The notes under the pieces: model-generated
Told to the model about the DNA's origin: nothing
What the model saw: only the letters and a program-made list of their open reading frames with translations
Database searches by the model: none
Position numbers and translations under genes: made by a program
In this document: in pieces, positions 8,639 through 17,735 of the stretch
Layout of the letters: each line of letters starts with the position of its first letter
How positions within the stretch are numbered: position 1 is the stretch's first letter
Origin: Methylobacillus caricis
Lineage (GTDB): Bacteria > Pseudomonadota > Gammaproteobacteria > Burkholderiales > Methylophilaceae
Direction of reading: 5' to 3'
NCBI RefSeq assembly: GCF_020532705.1
Contig: NZ_JAJAVD010000001.1
Span: 372,001-436,000, forward strand
Length of the DNA: 64,000 nt

Positions 8639-10828
8639 ATGAAGCACGGTTCCGCCGCACACAAACCAAATGCCATTGCATTATTCCGCACCGGCCATAA
8701 CTGCTGGAAGCAGGCTCGCGCCAGCTACATGGCGCCAGTAATCGATTGTGCCAATTACTACCGGGCGCTGCATGAATCAATTTGTAGTGCGCAGCGTTCC
8801 ATTTTTATACTTGGATGGGATATAGACAGCCGGATTGACCTGATCCGTGGCGCCGAGGCAGAGGCATTGTCCTGTCCTACAACCTTGTTCGAACTGTTGC
8901 AATGGAAGGCACGCCAGGCGCCTGAGATACAGATTTATCTTAACCGCTGGAATTACTCAATCTTTTTATCGGCGGACAGGGAAAGCTTTTCTGAGGCCAA
9001 ATGGAAGCTGAGCGGACCGGATAATCTGCATTTTCTTTTTGATGGTCAACTGCCGTTAGGGGCGAGCCATCATCAAAAAGTGGTCGTGATTGACGATGAA
9101 GTGGCATTTTGCGGGGGCATGGATGTGGCGATAGCGCGCTGGGACAACCGTCATCACCATACACGCAACCCCGACCGCACCGACCCAGATGGCAGCCTGA
9201 AAATGGGCCTGGAAAAAAAGTTTGACCCTTACCATGACGTTCAGATGTTGCTGGCAGGACCTGCTGCAGCTGTGTTGGCTCGACTGGCCCGTTACCGATG
9301 GCATTTTGGTAATGGCCGCAGGGCCTTGGCGCTGCGCAAGGCGCATGACGATGAGTTGCCAGCCAGTTGGCCCGCCAGCATCAAGCCGGTGATGCAGCAG
9401 GCAGGCCTGGGCGTGGCATTGACCATGCCGCGGTTTCGTCGCCAACCATTGATTCGCCAGATCGAACGGCTATATCTGGATATGATTTCCCGGGCAGAGT
9501 TTTTCATTTACATGGAAAACCAGTTCTTCACGCAACAGAGAATAGCTGAGGCCCTCAACCGCAGGCTGCAGGAAAATCCCAGGCTCAGGGTATTGTTGGT
9601 CAGCTGCTATAACAGCCAGGGTATTATGGAACGCAAGGCCATGTATCACGGCAGGGTGATTTTCCGCGAAATCGTCGAGGCCCATGGAGTGGCCGACCGG
9701 ATTGCACTGGCTTATCCGGTCAGTTGCGAGCAGGATGAAGAAAGAGCGATACGCATTCATTCCAAGGTCATGGTGGTGGATGACAAATATATCCGCATCG
9801 GTTCCAGCAATATCAATAATCGTTCCATGACGCTGGACAGCGAGTGCGATATTGTCATTGAGGCCGAAAGTGACCTGCAGCGTGGACAGGTCGCAGCGAT
9901 GCGTAATGACCTGATCCGCGAGCATACTGGGCGCGAGCTGGTGGAAATTGAGCATATGGTAAAGGACGAAGGTGTGGATATAGCCGAGTTTCTCATTGAT
10001 GTCCCCCACAGCCGCCAGCATTTGCGCAAAGTCAATGACGAGCGATACAGGAATGAGCGCTTCACCCGCCTTGCCAAACGTTTTGCCGACCCTTCGCGCC
10101 CCATCCTTCCGGAGCTCATGACTTCGCGCCGCGGGCCAGCGGCAAAAAAACGGGGAGTGCCGTTCCGGCTTATTTTTGCCATAATTTTTGCTGCAGCGCT
10201 TGCCCTGGTCTGGAAAGTGACGCCACTCGCTGAGTTTGCCACGCCGGCAAAGATCGTGCCGCTATTGGAGCAGGTGCGCAATACCGCATGGGCGTTCCCT
10301 GCGGGTATGGCGGCCTATGTAGTGGGTACGCTGATTTTCTTCCCCCACGTCGTCATGACGGGGACAGTCGTCATAGTCTTCGCTCCCTTGGAAGCGTTCC
10401 TGGTTGCCATGCTTGGTTCTCTCATCAGTGTAAGCATAGGATGGGCAGCAGGGCTTGGCCTGGGACAACAATCTTTGCAGGCCGTGCTCGGCAGGCATGC
10501 AGGGAAAATATCCCAATATGCCAAGAATGGCGGGGTGGTGGGACTGACATTATTGAGGTTGATGCCAATTGCCCCTTTTACTGTGGTCAATCTGGTGTTG
10601 GGAATGATGAAAGTACCTTATATGACGCTGTTGATTGCTACTGTATTGGGCTTGTTGCCCGGTACCCTGGTATCGGTTTTCATTGGCCAGTCGGCAGTGG
10701 AGCTGTTCAAACATCCTGAGCCCAGGAATTTTTTCCTGGTGGGAATCGGCCTGGGGCTTTGGATACTTGTCATTGTGCTGACACATTTTTTCGCCAGGCG
10801 CTGGCAGAAAAGCGGACACCAAGAGTAA
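8639..10828 (+). CDS. Phospholipase D-like protein fused to VTT/DedA-type membrane domain
   Basis: A 729-residue fusion. The N-terminal two-thirds is a PLD-superfamily phosphatidyltransferase/phosphodiesterase with two complete HxKxxxxD motifs: H145-K147-D152 (HHQKVVVIDD) and H374-K376-D381 (IHSKVMVVDD, followed by GSSNINNRS). The C-terminal third (about 510-725) is a multi-pass VTT (SNARE-associated, DedA-like) domain containing the family segment TLLRLMPIAPFTVVNLVLG. PLD enzymes with this layout act on phospholipids, for example in cardiolipin synthesis; the VTT domain suggests membrane lipid handling. Substrate is not determinable here. The EEP-family gene follows 29 nt downstream, suggesting an operon. 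Confidence 0.88.
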   Translation: MKHGSAAHKPNAIALFRTGHNCWKQARASYMAPVIDCANYYRALHESICSAQRSIFILGWDIDSRIDLIRGAEAEALSCPTTLFELLQWKARQAPEIQIYLNRWNYSIFLSADRESFSEAKWKLSGPDNLHFLFDGQLPLGASHHQKVVVIDDEVAFCGGMDVAIARWDNRHHHTRNPDRTDPDGSLKMGLEKKFDPYHDVQMLLAGPAAAVLARLARYRWHFGNGRRALALRKAHDDELPASWPASIKPVMQQAGLGVALTMPRFRRQPLIRQIERLYLDMISRAEFFIYMENQFFTQQRIAEALNRRLQENPRLRVLLVSCYNSQGIMERKAMYHGRVIFREIVEAHGVADRIALAYPVSCEQDEERAIRIHSKVMVVDDKYIRIGSSNINNRSMTLDSECDIVIEAESDLQRGQVAAMRNDLIREHTGRELVEIEHMVKDEGVDIAEFLIDVPHSRQHLRKVNDERYRNERFTRLAKRFADPSRPILPELMTSRRGPAAKKRGVPFRLIFAIIFAAALALVWKVTPLAEFATPAKIVPLLEQVRNTAWAFPAGMAAYVVGTLIFFPHVVMTGTVVIVFAPLEAFLVAMLGSLISVSIGWAAGLGLGQQSLQAVLGRHAGKISQYAKNGGVVGLTLLRLMPIAPFTVVNLVLGMMKVPYMTLLIATVLGLLPGTLVSVFIGQSAVELFKHPEPRNFFLVGIGLGLWILVIVLTHFFARRWQKSGHQE

Positions 10829-10857
10829 GTGTTTAATAGGCCTAAAAGCGATCATGT

Positions 10858-11580
10858 ATGCAAAGAATAAGACTGCTTTGTTTCAACATCCACGGTGGAC
10901 GGAGCCTGGATGGAAGACGTGACTTGAGCCGTATCCATGGCTTGATGCAACGGATGGATATCGATATCGGCGTATTCCAGGAAATGGAAACCCGTCAATC
11001 GCATGGAGGCATGACAACAGATGTTGATACGCTGTCTGGCCCGGAGCGTCCTTACCGGTTAGCTTGCCCCAGCATGGAAGAGGGGGAGGGATGGTACGGC
11101 AACCTGATTGTAAGTCGCTATCCCATTATCCGTGGCCTGCTGCATAACCTGGAAACACACCCCAGCCTTGAGCCGCGCCATGCAGCAGATGCCCTGATAC
11201 AGGGCCCATGGGGCAAGTTGAGGGTGATCGGCACCCATCTGTCACTTTCAATTTTCGAGCGTAGATCTGAGGCCCGCAATTTGTTGAGGCTGATGCAGGC
11301 TGTTGAGGAAGAAGAGCCTAACCCCATGTTATTGATGGGCGATATCAACGAGTGGCAAATACCGTCAGCCTTGCTCCGGCACCTGAACCAGCACTTGACT
11401 CCCTTGCCTTGCAAGCCCACCTTTCCTTCAATCTGCCCAATATTCCGTCTGGACAGGGTGTGGCATGACGCTCCCGGTATAAAGGTCACTGCTCATCGTT
11501 TACCAGGGGAAGGAATAAGACGCTTATCTGATCATTTGCCTATTGTTGTAGAGCTTGAGTATTCCAGTACCAGAGTTTGA
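10858..11580 (+). CDS. Endonuclease/exonuclease/phosphatase (EEP) family protein
   Basis: A 240-residue EEP-fold hydrolase. Visible active-site motifs: CFNIHGGRSLDGR at the N-terminus, FQEME (metal-binding Glu), GTHLSLS, LLMGDINEW (GDxN) and SDHLPIVVELE (terminal SDH with the general-base His). All key residues are present. EEP members include nucleases, phosphodiesterases and sphingomyelinase-like lipases; the frequent pairing with PLD/cardiolipin synthase-like genes suggests a lipid-related role, but this is inference. No signal peptide, so likely cytoplasmic. Another ATG at 10854 is in a different frame. Confidence 0.85.
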   Translation: MQRIRLLCFNIHGGRSLDGRRDLSRIHGLMQRMDIDIGVFQEMETRQSHGGMTTDVDTLSGPERPYRLACPSMEEGEGWYGNLIVSRYPIIRGLLHNLETHPSLEPRHAADALIQGPWGKLRVIGTHLSLSIFERRSEARNLLRLMQAVEEEEPNPMLLMGDINEWQIPSALLRHLNQHLTPLPCKPTFPSICPIFRLDRVWHDAPGIKVTAHRLPGEGIRRLSDHLPIVVELEYSSTRV

Positions 11581-11787
11581 TTAGTAAAAAAAGAAATTAT
11601 GGCAGGCATATCCATAGCTATTAGGATTCCTTTTACCCATGCGCATTTGGTGGTTATATATAGCCACAATGCGGTTATATACAACCATATTGTAAGATAT
11701 TGAAAATATTATTAACTAATATTCAATATGTTATTAACAGGCATTTATCTTGCTAAATATTCTTAAAATTCCAACTGGTTGAGATAG

Positions 11788-12282
11788 ATGAGCAATAATA
11801 TCTTCGAGGTTTTCTATACGTCTCATTATTTTTGGCTACGCAGCTATTTGGTACGCAAGTTTAAATGCCAACACCAAGCCGCTGACGTTACGCAAGATAC
11901 GTTTATTAAATTACTCAATCACTCGAATCTTTCCGAGCTTGCACAACCCCGGGCTTTCCTGACGACTACGGCTACACGGATCATGATAGATATGATCCGT
12001 CGTCGCCATTTGGAAACTACATATCTTCAATTCCTGCAGTTATCCAAGTCGGAACAATTTGTTGACTCCCCAGAGCAATTGGCCATAGCTGTAGAATCTT
12101 TAGTGGCTATTGCCAATATGCTTGATTCGGTTTCGCCAAAAGCGAGAGAGATTTTCCTGATGAACAGGCTTGACGGCATGAAGCATGCTGAAATTGCAGT
12201 ACATTTTGGCATCTCCATTCCCCGCGTAAGGCAATACCTTGCCCAAGTGATCGTTAAATGCTGCAGTGTCAGTGAGCTTTGA
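11788..12282 (+). CDS. ECF RNA polymerase sigma factor, FecI-like
   Basis: 164 residues. Region sigma2 (about 10-75) carries HQAADVTQDTFIKLL and the promoter-melting segment; sigma4 (about 105-160) carries LDSVSPKAREIFLMNRLDGMKHAEIAVHFGISIPRVRQYL, the helix-turn-helix that reads the -35 element. This is the layout of iron-starvation type ECF sigma factors that control an outer-membrane receptor. The anti-sigma gene begins 25 nt downstream and the receptor follows. The upstream 207 bases (11581-11787) are A+T rich and should hold its promoter; no Fur box could be assigned by eye. Confidence 0.92.
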   Translation: MSNNIFEVFYTSHYFWLRSYLVRKFKCQHQAADVTQDTFIKLLNHSNLSELAQPRAFLTTTATRIMIDMIRRRHLETTYLQFLQLSKSEQFVDSPEQLAIAVESLVAIANMLDSVSPKAREIFLMNRLDGMKHAEIAVHFGISIPRVRQYLAQVIVKCCSVSEL

Positions 12283-12307
12283 TCACAATTTTGTTATATA
12301 GGCCTTT

Positions 12308-13285
12308 GTGAAAGATCCCAACCATATCGAACAGGCTGCTGCCTGGAAGACTTTGCTTACCTCTGGTGAAGTAACCGTAGCCGAGCAGCAGGCTTTTGAA
12401 ACATGGTTGAATGAAGACCTAGAGCACAAGAAGGCATATAAAATTGTGGAAAAATTCTGGGACTCTTTTGAGCACCTGGACCCAGCGAGTGCCAAGTCAG
12501 CATTGCTGGATATGCCATCCAAGAAAAAAATTACCATGGGCATCAAAGCCAGCCTCTCTGTGTTCCTTGCTGCTGTATCAATGTGGGCGCTGGTGAACAG
12601 TTCAATTGGTGACCATTACCTTGCAGATTACAGCACGACTGCCGGAGAGATGAGGGACCTGGTCTTGGATGATGGCAGCCGTATCAAAATGAATACCGGG
12701 TCAGCTATTGACATAGCCTATTCCGGTACCAGCCGATTAATCAAATTGAGGCAAGGCGAAATTGTGGTGCAAGTCGCTAAAGACCTTACAAGGCCATTCA
12801 TTGTGGAAACCGAGCACGGCACCGCCCAAGCGCTCGGCACTCAATATTTAGTTAAAACCGTTGCTGGCAGCACCTCGGTTGCAGTGATTGAATCTATTGT
12901 GAAAGTCTGCACGGCTGGCGGTTATTTTGCGCACAAGAGGATTGAGTGCTTGAATCTCACCCCCGCAACAGGCGTGGCAGAGATCAAGCCTGGTATGCAA
13001 GCTAACCCCGTCGATGTTGATGAAATCACGGCATGGACTGGTGGCTATCTCAGCTTTGAATCGGCTCCCTTATCAACTGTATTGCATGAGCTGGAGCGAT
13101 ATGTGCCAGGAAAAATCTATTTCGATTCTGCGTCCATCGGTGATCTAGACGTGTCAGGAGTGGTGCCAGTCACTGATATTGATAGAGCTTTTGCAATGCT
13201 GTCCAAGTTGTTGCCAATATCCATCCAACGCTATCCATATCTCACGGTAGTGGAAAGGAAGGCTGGCTCAGAGGAAAGAAAATAA
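12308..13285 (+). CDS. FecR-like transmembrane anti-sigma regulator
   Basis: 325 residues with GTG start. Cytoplasmic N-terminal DUF4880-like part (IEQAAAWKTLLTSGEVTVAEQQAFETWL), one transmembrane segment (about 82-102, ASLSVFLAAVSMWALV), then the periplasmic FecR domain (RDLVLDDGSRIKMNTGSAIDI, FIVETEHGTAQALGTQY) and a C-terminal STN-like segment (FESAPLSTVLHELERYVPGKIYFD). Proteins of this family keep the partner sigma factor inactive or activate it when the receptor reports ligand. Gene order sigma - FecR - receptor supports this. Confidence 0.92.
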   Translation: MKDPNHIEQAAAWKTLLTSGEVTVAEQQAFETWLNEDLEHKKAYKIVEKFWDSFEHLDPASAKSALLDMPSKKKITMGIKASLSVFLAAVSMWALVNSSIGDHYLADYSTTAGEMRDLVLDDGSRIKMNTGSAIDIAYSGTSRLIKLRQGEIVVQVAKDLTRPFIVETEHGTAQALGTQYLVKTVAGSTSVAVIESIVKVCTAGGYFAHKRIECLNLTPATGVAEIKPGMQANPVDVDEITAWTGGYLSFESAPLSTVLHELERYVPGKIYFDSASIGDLDVSGVVPVTDIDRAFAMLSKLLPISIQRYPYLTVVERKAGSEERK

Positions 13286-13358
13286 ACTTTCACTTTCCCC
13301 TATCACTTTCCAAAACCCATTCGTCAATGTCCATGAAATTCATCACGAGGGTATTTTC

Positions 13359-16300
13359 ATGGGCGATACTATCAAGCTGGCTTACATCAACTCTTTGGCA
13401 AAGGGTGCCGGCCTCTTATTCTGTATTGCATTGGCAAACCAGCCAGCAATTGCGGGAGGCGGGGTTAACACTTCACTTCCTAACACAAGAAGTGAGTTCG
13501 ATATCCCAGCAGGTAACCTTGGCTCTGCCCTGAATCGCCTTTCCCAGAAGACTGGCAAGCCATTGGTTTATGACCCTGCCATCATCAAAGACAAGACAAG
13601 CCCGGCTCTCAAAGGAACGTATACCCCGGAGGAAGCATTTGGAAGATTGCTTCAAGGCTCGGGGCTCGAGGTCATTTCTGACAAGCAGGGGATTTACGAG
13701 CTACGCCCAGCACCCATCGAAGACAAGTCTTTACCGGACCTTGGTTCTAAAACTGAGCATTTCAAGCTTGATGCAATTGACGTGCGTTCCAAACGCTTCT
13801 ACGAAATCGGCCCATTAGGTGGCACTGGTTTGACCAAGGAACAAATCCCCGGCAACGTACAAAGCCTCACTGCCAAGGACATCAAGGAAGCACACTCGCT
13901 CAGTATCGCTGACCTCATGAACTCCAGGCTGCAATCAGTCAACGTGAATGACTACCAAGGCAACCCCTTCCAGATGGATGTGCAGTATCGTGGGTTTACT
14001 GCAGGTCCCCAGATCGGTACCCCGCAAGGTCTTTCAGTTTTTCTCGATGGCATCCGTGTCAACGAACCCTTCGGTGATGTCGTCAACTGGGACATGATTC
14101 CCATGAATGCATTGGCCAGCTTTGATGTGTTCCCTGGGTCAAATCCCATATTTGGCCTGGGTACCCTGGGAGGGGCCCTTTCCATGAAGACCAAGGACGG
14201 TTTCAATAACACCAAAATCGATGCTGAAATCCTCACCGGTTCGTTTGGCAGGCGTCAACTGCAAGCCGAGGGTGGCTGGAACAACGGCACCATTGCTGGC
14301 TTTGCAGCTGCGAATATCTTCCTTGAGGACGGCTGGCGCGAAAATTCTCCGAGTAGAGTCAATCAGGTATTCGCCAAAGGCAGCTACCGAGGCGACAAGC
14401 TCGACCTCAACTTAAGCACCCTGGTCTCATGGAATGATTTGACCGGTAACGGCCTGATCCCAAATGAAATGTATCAACAAGACCGCAACGGCGTCTTTAC
14501 TTCCCCCGACACGACTGATAACCGCTTGCTGCAATTCCAGCTCTCGGGCAGCTATTTCGTTAATGATAACTTTTCGATTACTGGGCAGGTGTATCGCAGG
14601 AACAGCAAGCGCAAACAGCGTGGCGCGGATGTTTATACAGAATTTGAAAACCAATTTGTAAGAAGAAATCTTGCTGATGGCGAGCAATATACCTGCATAT
14701 TTAATAGTACCAATAAATATGGATTACCTGATTACGCAGTCGTTGAAGTACCTGATGGCATACAAAGCGTTGGAGAGTTGAATGGGCAAGACCCAGATCA
14801 TCCGTTGGTTCAATTCTATTTATCTCCATCAATTGAAGCCGCATTTAACAGTCTACCTGCTAACGCTATCAACCAAGATTTAGATCCAGAATTTGCTGCA
14901 TATGCTCAAGCAATGATGAAATACAACCAGAACTGGAATCAGAATAACCTCTTCACTCCAGGCTCAAGCAACGCCACTAACCCTGAACCACCATATGTAG
15001 ACTATTCGGTAGAGGGACCGCAATATAGCTACTCCACACAAACTACGCTTTCATCGCTCAGAACTGCAACTCTTCCTAGAAATATTTCTTCTTATGGATT
15101 AACTGCATTCTACTATTACACCCCTGATGGTGAAGGAAATGACCCAACCCCTGGTGATGGCATTGGTCTCAAACATGTCCTGTTGATTCTTCCTCCAGCT
15201 AACGCTGCCGCCTGTCAAGGTGATGTCGATAACGATGAACTCAAAGTTCCCGGTCCGAATGGTGGCTGGACGACTGTAGATGGCGCTGCCTATAACAATG
15301 GTACTGGTACTGGTTATGTGGAAGGTACGCCCACTGCTGTCATTACTGATACCACGATTAATCAGGTCACCGATGGTGCTTCCATCCAATTCAACTGGAA
15401 TTATGAAAAACATAAATTCATGGTTGGCGCGTCAGTAGATATGCCTTCTGCTACTTACAAAAGCGGACAGATGTTTGGAATGTTCGATGCAGAACGCGAT
15501 GCTTATCTGGCACCTGATGAAATCCGTGACCAATATGCTGCTGCCAGCGAGGAAATCAGCAACAGCAATTTCAAGGGTCGTCAAGTTACCAAGAGCATTT
15601 ATGCCAGTGAAACCTGGAGTCCAATTGAGACCCTGAATATCACGGGTGCCTTGCGTTACGACGACACCAAGGGCAAGAACAAGATTGCTTCGCGCACCTG
15701 GGGTTCTTATGTCTGGAACCTGGCACAGCTACAAGCATCGCCTGATTATTACAACGTTTGTATAGGTACATGGCCTAACTGCGCCAATGATCCAACGACT
15801 GGCTATACCGTTCCAGACGCCTCTAATCTCCTGAATGCCGCTGAAAAAGAGAAATTCAGCTATTACTCCCTGAATCCTTCACTAGGGGCTACCTGGCAAG
15901 CAACGCCTGACCTGAATATCTATGGCAATGTCAGCCAAGGTACACGTGTACCTTCTGTGGTGGAGTTGGGTTGTGCTTTTGATAGAACTCCTAGTTATAG
16001 AGGTAATGATGCGAATGGGAACCCGATTTATGTTCCAAGAAGTCTAGCTGAAAACCGGGCCTGTTCGTTGCCTACGACGCTGTCAGGTGACCCCTACCTG
16101 CCACAAATTAAAGCCACAACATTTGATTTTGGTATGCGTGGCAGGATCAATGACTACATGGAATGGAATCTCGGCGTATACCGTACCGACCTGCGTGACG
16201 ACATTTACATGATCGGCTATCCCGGCAATCGCAATTTCTTCGACACCATAGGCAATACCCGTCGACAAGGACTCGAAGCAGGAATTACTGCTGCATTTGA

Positions 16301-16943
16301 GAAATGGCGTTTGCGGCTGAATTATGCCCTTACAGAAGCTACCTTCCAGGATAGTTTCTGGATGCCAGCCAATGACAATAGCAGTTCAGTAGAAGAGTAT
16401 TTCGGCAATCAAGAATATAGCCGCCGTATCAAAGTTAACCCTGGCGACCGTATGCCGGGTGTGCCGCTACATAACCTCAATGCCACCTTAAGCTATCAGG
16501 TTACTCCCAAGTGGCAGGTTGGTCTCACTGCGGTAGCTCACTCCTTTGCTTTTGTGCGCGGAAATGAAAACAACAAGCACCGCACAGGTGAAGTGCTCTA
16601 CGACTCTGTCAAAGATGATAATGGCGCCATTATTCCAGTGATTAGGCAAGCTGCAAATAATCCAGGTACTACTCCTGGCTATTTGGTGCTCAACCTGCAA
16701 ACCAGCTATCAACTTACCCCCGAGTGGACATTGGGATTGAGAGTCAACAACCTGTTAGATAAAGAGTATTTCTCAGCAGGTCAATTAGGACGCAATCCAT
16801 TCTCCCCCTCTGTTTATGGTGCTATTGGGCCAGATGGCTATAACCATAACTCTAACGACTGGCTAATGACCAATTTCCTTGCTCCCGGAGCGCCTAGAGC
16901 AGCCTGGATCAGTTTGAGTTACTCGTTTGATCCAAGAAAATAA
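13359..16943 (+). CDS. TonB-dependent outer-membrane receptor with N-terminal STN signalling domain, unusually long
   Basis: 1194 residues, FecA-like. Signal peptide (about 1-33), STN domain (about 43-95, FDIPAGNLGSALNRLSQKTGKPLVYD), plug (about 135-275, GLTKEQIPGNVQSLTAKDI...VFPGSNPIFGLGTLGG) and a 22-strand-type barrel ending NNLLDKEYFSAGQ...AWISLSYSF. Ordinary FecA-type receptors are 700-850 residues; the extra length sits in barrel loops, notably about 430-690, rich in Asp/Asn/Gly/Pro and with a few Cys. Activity of such receptors is energised by TonB-ExbBD and signals through the adjacent FecR/sigma pair. Ligand unknown: siderophore, or in a lanthanide-using methylotroph possibly a metallophore. 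Start 13359 has AGGG about 8 nt upstream. Confidence 0.93.
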   Translation: MGDTIKLAYINSLAKGAGLLFCIALANQPAIAGGGVNTSLPNTRSEFDIPAGNLGSALNRLSQKTGKPLVYDPAIIKDKTSPALKGTYTPEEAFGRLLQGSGLEVISDKQGIYELRPAPIEDKSLPDLGSKTEHFKLDAIDVRSKRFYEIGPLGGTGLTKEQIPGNVQSLTAKDIKEAHSLSIADLMNSRLQSVNVNDYQGNPFQMDVQYRGFTAGPQIGTPQGLSVFLDGIRVNEPFGDVVNWDMIPMNALASFDVFPGSNPIFGLGTLGGALSMKTKDGFNNTKIDAEILTGSFGRRQLQAEGGWNNGTIAGFAAANIFLEDGWRENSPSRVNQVFAKGSYRGDKLDLNLSTLVSWNDLTGNGLIPNEMYQQDRNGVFTSPDTTDNRLLQFQLSGSYFVNDNFSITGQVYRRNSKRKQRGADVYTEFENQFVRRNLADGEQYTCIFNSTNKYGLPDYAVVEVPDGIQSVGELNGQDPDHPLVQFYLSPSIEAAFNSLPANAINQDLDPEFAAYAQAMMKYNQNWNQNNLFTPGSSNATNPEPPYVDYSVEGPQYSYSTQTTLSSLRTATLPRNISSYGLTAFYYYTPDGEGNDPTPGDGIGLKHVLLILPPANAAACQGDVDNDELKVPGPNGGWTTVDGAAYNNGTGTGYVEGTPTAVITDTTINQVTDGASIQFNWNYEKHKFMVGASVDMPSATYKSGQMFGMFDAERDAYLAPDEIRDQYAAASEEISNSNFKGRQVTKSIYASETWSPIETLNITGALRYDDTKGKNKIASRTWGSYVWNLAQLQASPDYYNVCIGTWPNCANDPTTGYTVPDASNLLNAAEKEKFSYYSLNPSLGATWQATPDLNIYGNVSQGTRVPSVVELGCAFDRTPSYRGNDANGNPIYVPRSLAENRACSLPTTLSGDPYLPQIKATTFDFGMRGRINDYMEWNLGVYRTDLRDDIYMIGYPGNRNFFDTIGNTRRQGLEAGITAAFEKWRLRLNYALTEATFQDSFWMPANDNSSSVEEYFGNQEYSRRIKVNPGDRMPGVPLHNLNATLSYQVTPKWQVGLTAVAHSFAFVRGNENNKHRTGEVLYDSVKDDNGAIIPVIRQAANNPGTTPGYLVLNLQTSYQLTPEWTLGLRVNNLLDKEYFSAGQLGRNPFSPSVYGAIGPDGYNHNSNDWLMTNFLAPGAPRAAWISLSYSFDPRK

Positions 16944-16956
16944 CGATACTCAAGCT

Positions 16957-17109
16957 ATGCAGCTTCTGCATAAAGTTTGGCTTGGCTTGAACCGGTTGCT
17001 TAGCCAATGGCAGGACCATGATTGCTGGCTTATTATCCTGCCAAGTATGTTTTTCCTTTTACTGACATTGGAACTTGGAGTATTGGTGCTCAGTCTTTTT
17101 TCATTCTGA
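16957..17109 (+). CDS. Small single-pass membrane protein downstream of the TonB receptor
   Basis: A 50-codon frame begins 13 nt after the receptor stop. The product MQLLHKVWLGLNRLLSQWQ... is amphipathic at first, then has one long hydrophobic segment (LIILPSMFFLLLTLELGVLVLSLF). No clear Shine-Dalgarno, so translation may rely on coupling with the receptor gene. Not recognised. Position suggests a co-transcribed accessory peptide, but chance cannot be ruled out. Confidence 0.35.
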   Translation: MQLLHKVWLGLNRLLSQWQDHDCWLIILPSMFFLLLTLELGVLVLSLFSF

Positions 17110-17113
17110 GTCA

Positions 17114-17383
17114 TTAGCGCTTTTGCCAATCGTATTGATTGTCGTAGGGTTTGGCCTGGTTTGTTTTTTCGTTTTCGTCGGTGTCATTAGTGATAGGGCG
17201 CTGAGGTGTATCCCCCAAGCGCCCGTTATAACCGCCCAATGGTTCGCGATGGCCGCTGCGGTCATATTGTCGGATGCTTTCCACCTGCTGGCGTTGCAGG
17301 GCTTCTTCCCTGGGGTCGTTGATATGCCCAGCCTGTGCCAAGGTAGAAATAACGGCAAGCATGAAAATTATCACAAGTTTCAT
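17114..17383 (-). CDS. Small secreted polar protein, function unknown
   Basis: 89 residues starting MKLVIIFMLAVISTLAQAG, a clean Sec signal peptide with an AQA-G cleavage site. The mature part is short, charged and Gln/Arg/Asn rich (ESIRQYDRSGHREPLGGYNG). GGAGT lies about 10 nt upstream of the ATG. It is convergent with the TonB-receptor unit, ending 5 nt from the small membrane ORF. Resembles in style the small secreted protein at 21559-21816, with no clear homology. Confidence 0.6.
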   Translation of the reverse strand: MKLVIIFMLAVISTLAQAGHINDPREEALQRQQVESIRQYDRSGHREPLGGYNGRLGDTPQRPITNDTDENEKTNQAKPYDNQYDWQKR

Positions 17384-17735
17384 CGGTTGTTTACTCCATA
17401 CAAAACCCTATGAGAGGAAGGGTATCTTTTATAAGCAATACATGCGCCCCAATGTGTTAATTATTTTCAGACACACCCACCAACGCAGCAATCTGTATCT
17501 TGCTTGGCTGTTCTAGTCAAAACGATAAATTGACGGCTCGTGAGAGGCACTTGGACATTGCTTCCAAGCCCCTGTTGACTGGCCTGATCTGCTTCACTAT
17601 GACTGCCAGCTTGAATGACACAGCCTCTTTTCAAGGTTTGCACGCTTTTCCTACACCAGATTCAGAATAAAGCTGATGCGCGTTTAGCTCATGGTTTGCG
17701 GAAAATGAAAGTCTTTCTTCCAAAGGAATTGCCTT
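17384..17735. other. Intergenic region upstream of ku
   Basis: 352 bases between a minus-strand small gene and ku, so it should carry divergent promoters. Nothing recognisable beyond the ku ribosome binding site (AAGGA near 17721). Long antisense ORFs over ku extend into it but have no family signature. Confidence 0.3.

Noticed and set aside
9470-10021. 183-codon minus-strand ORF over the PLD gene
   Set aside because: Reverse-strand reading of the conserved HKD region; no independent evidence.
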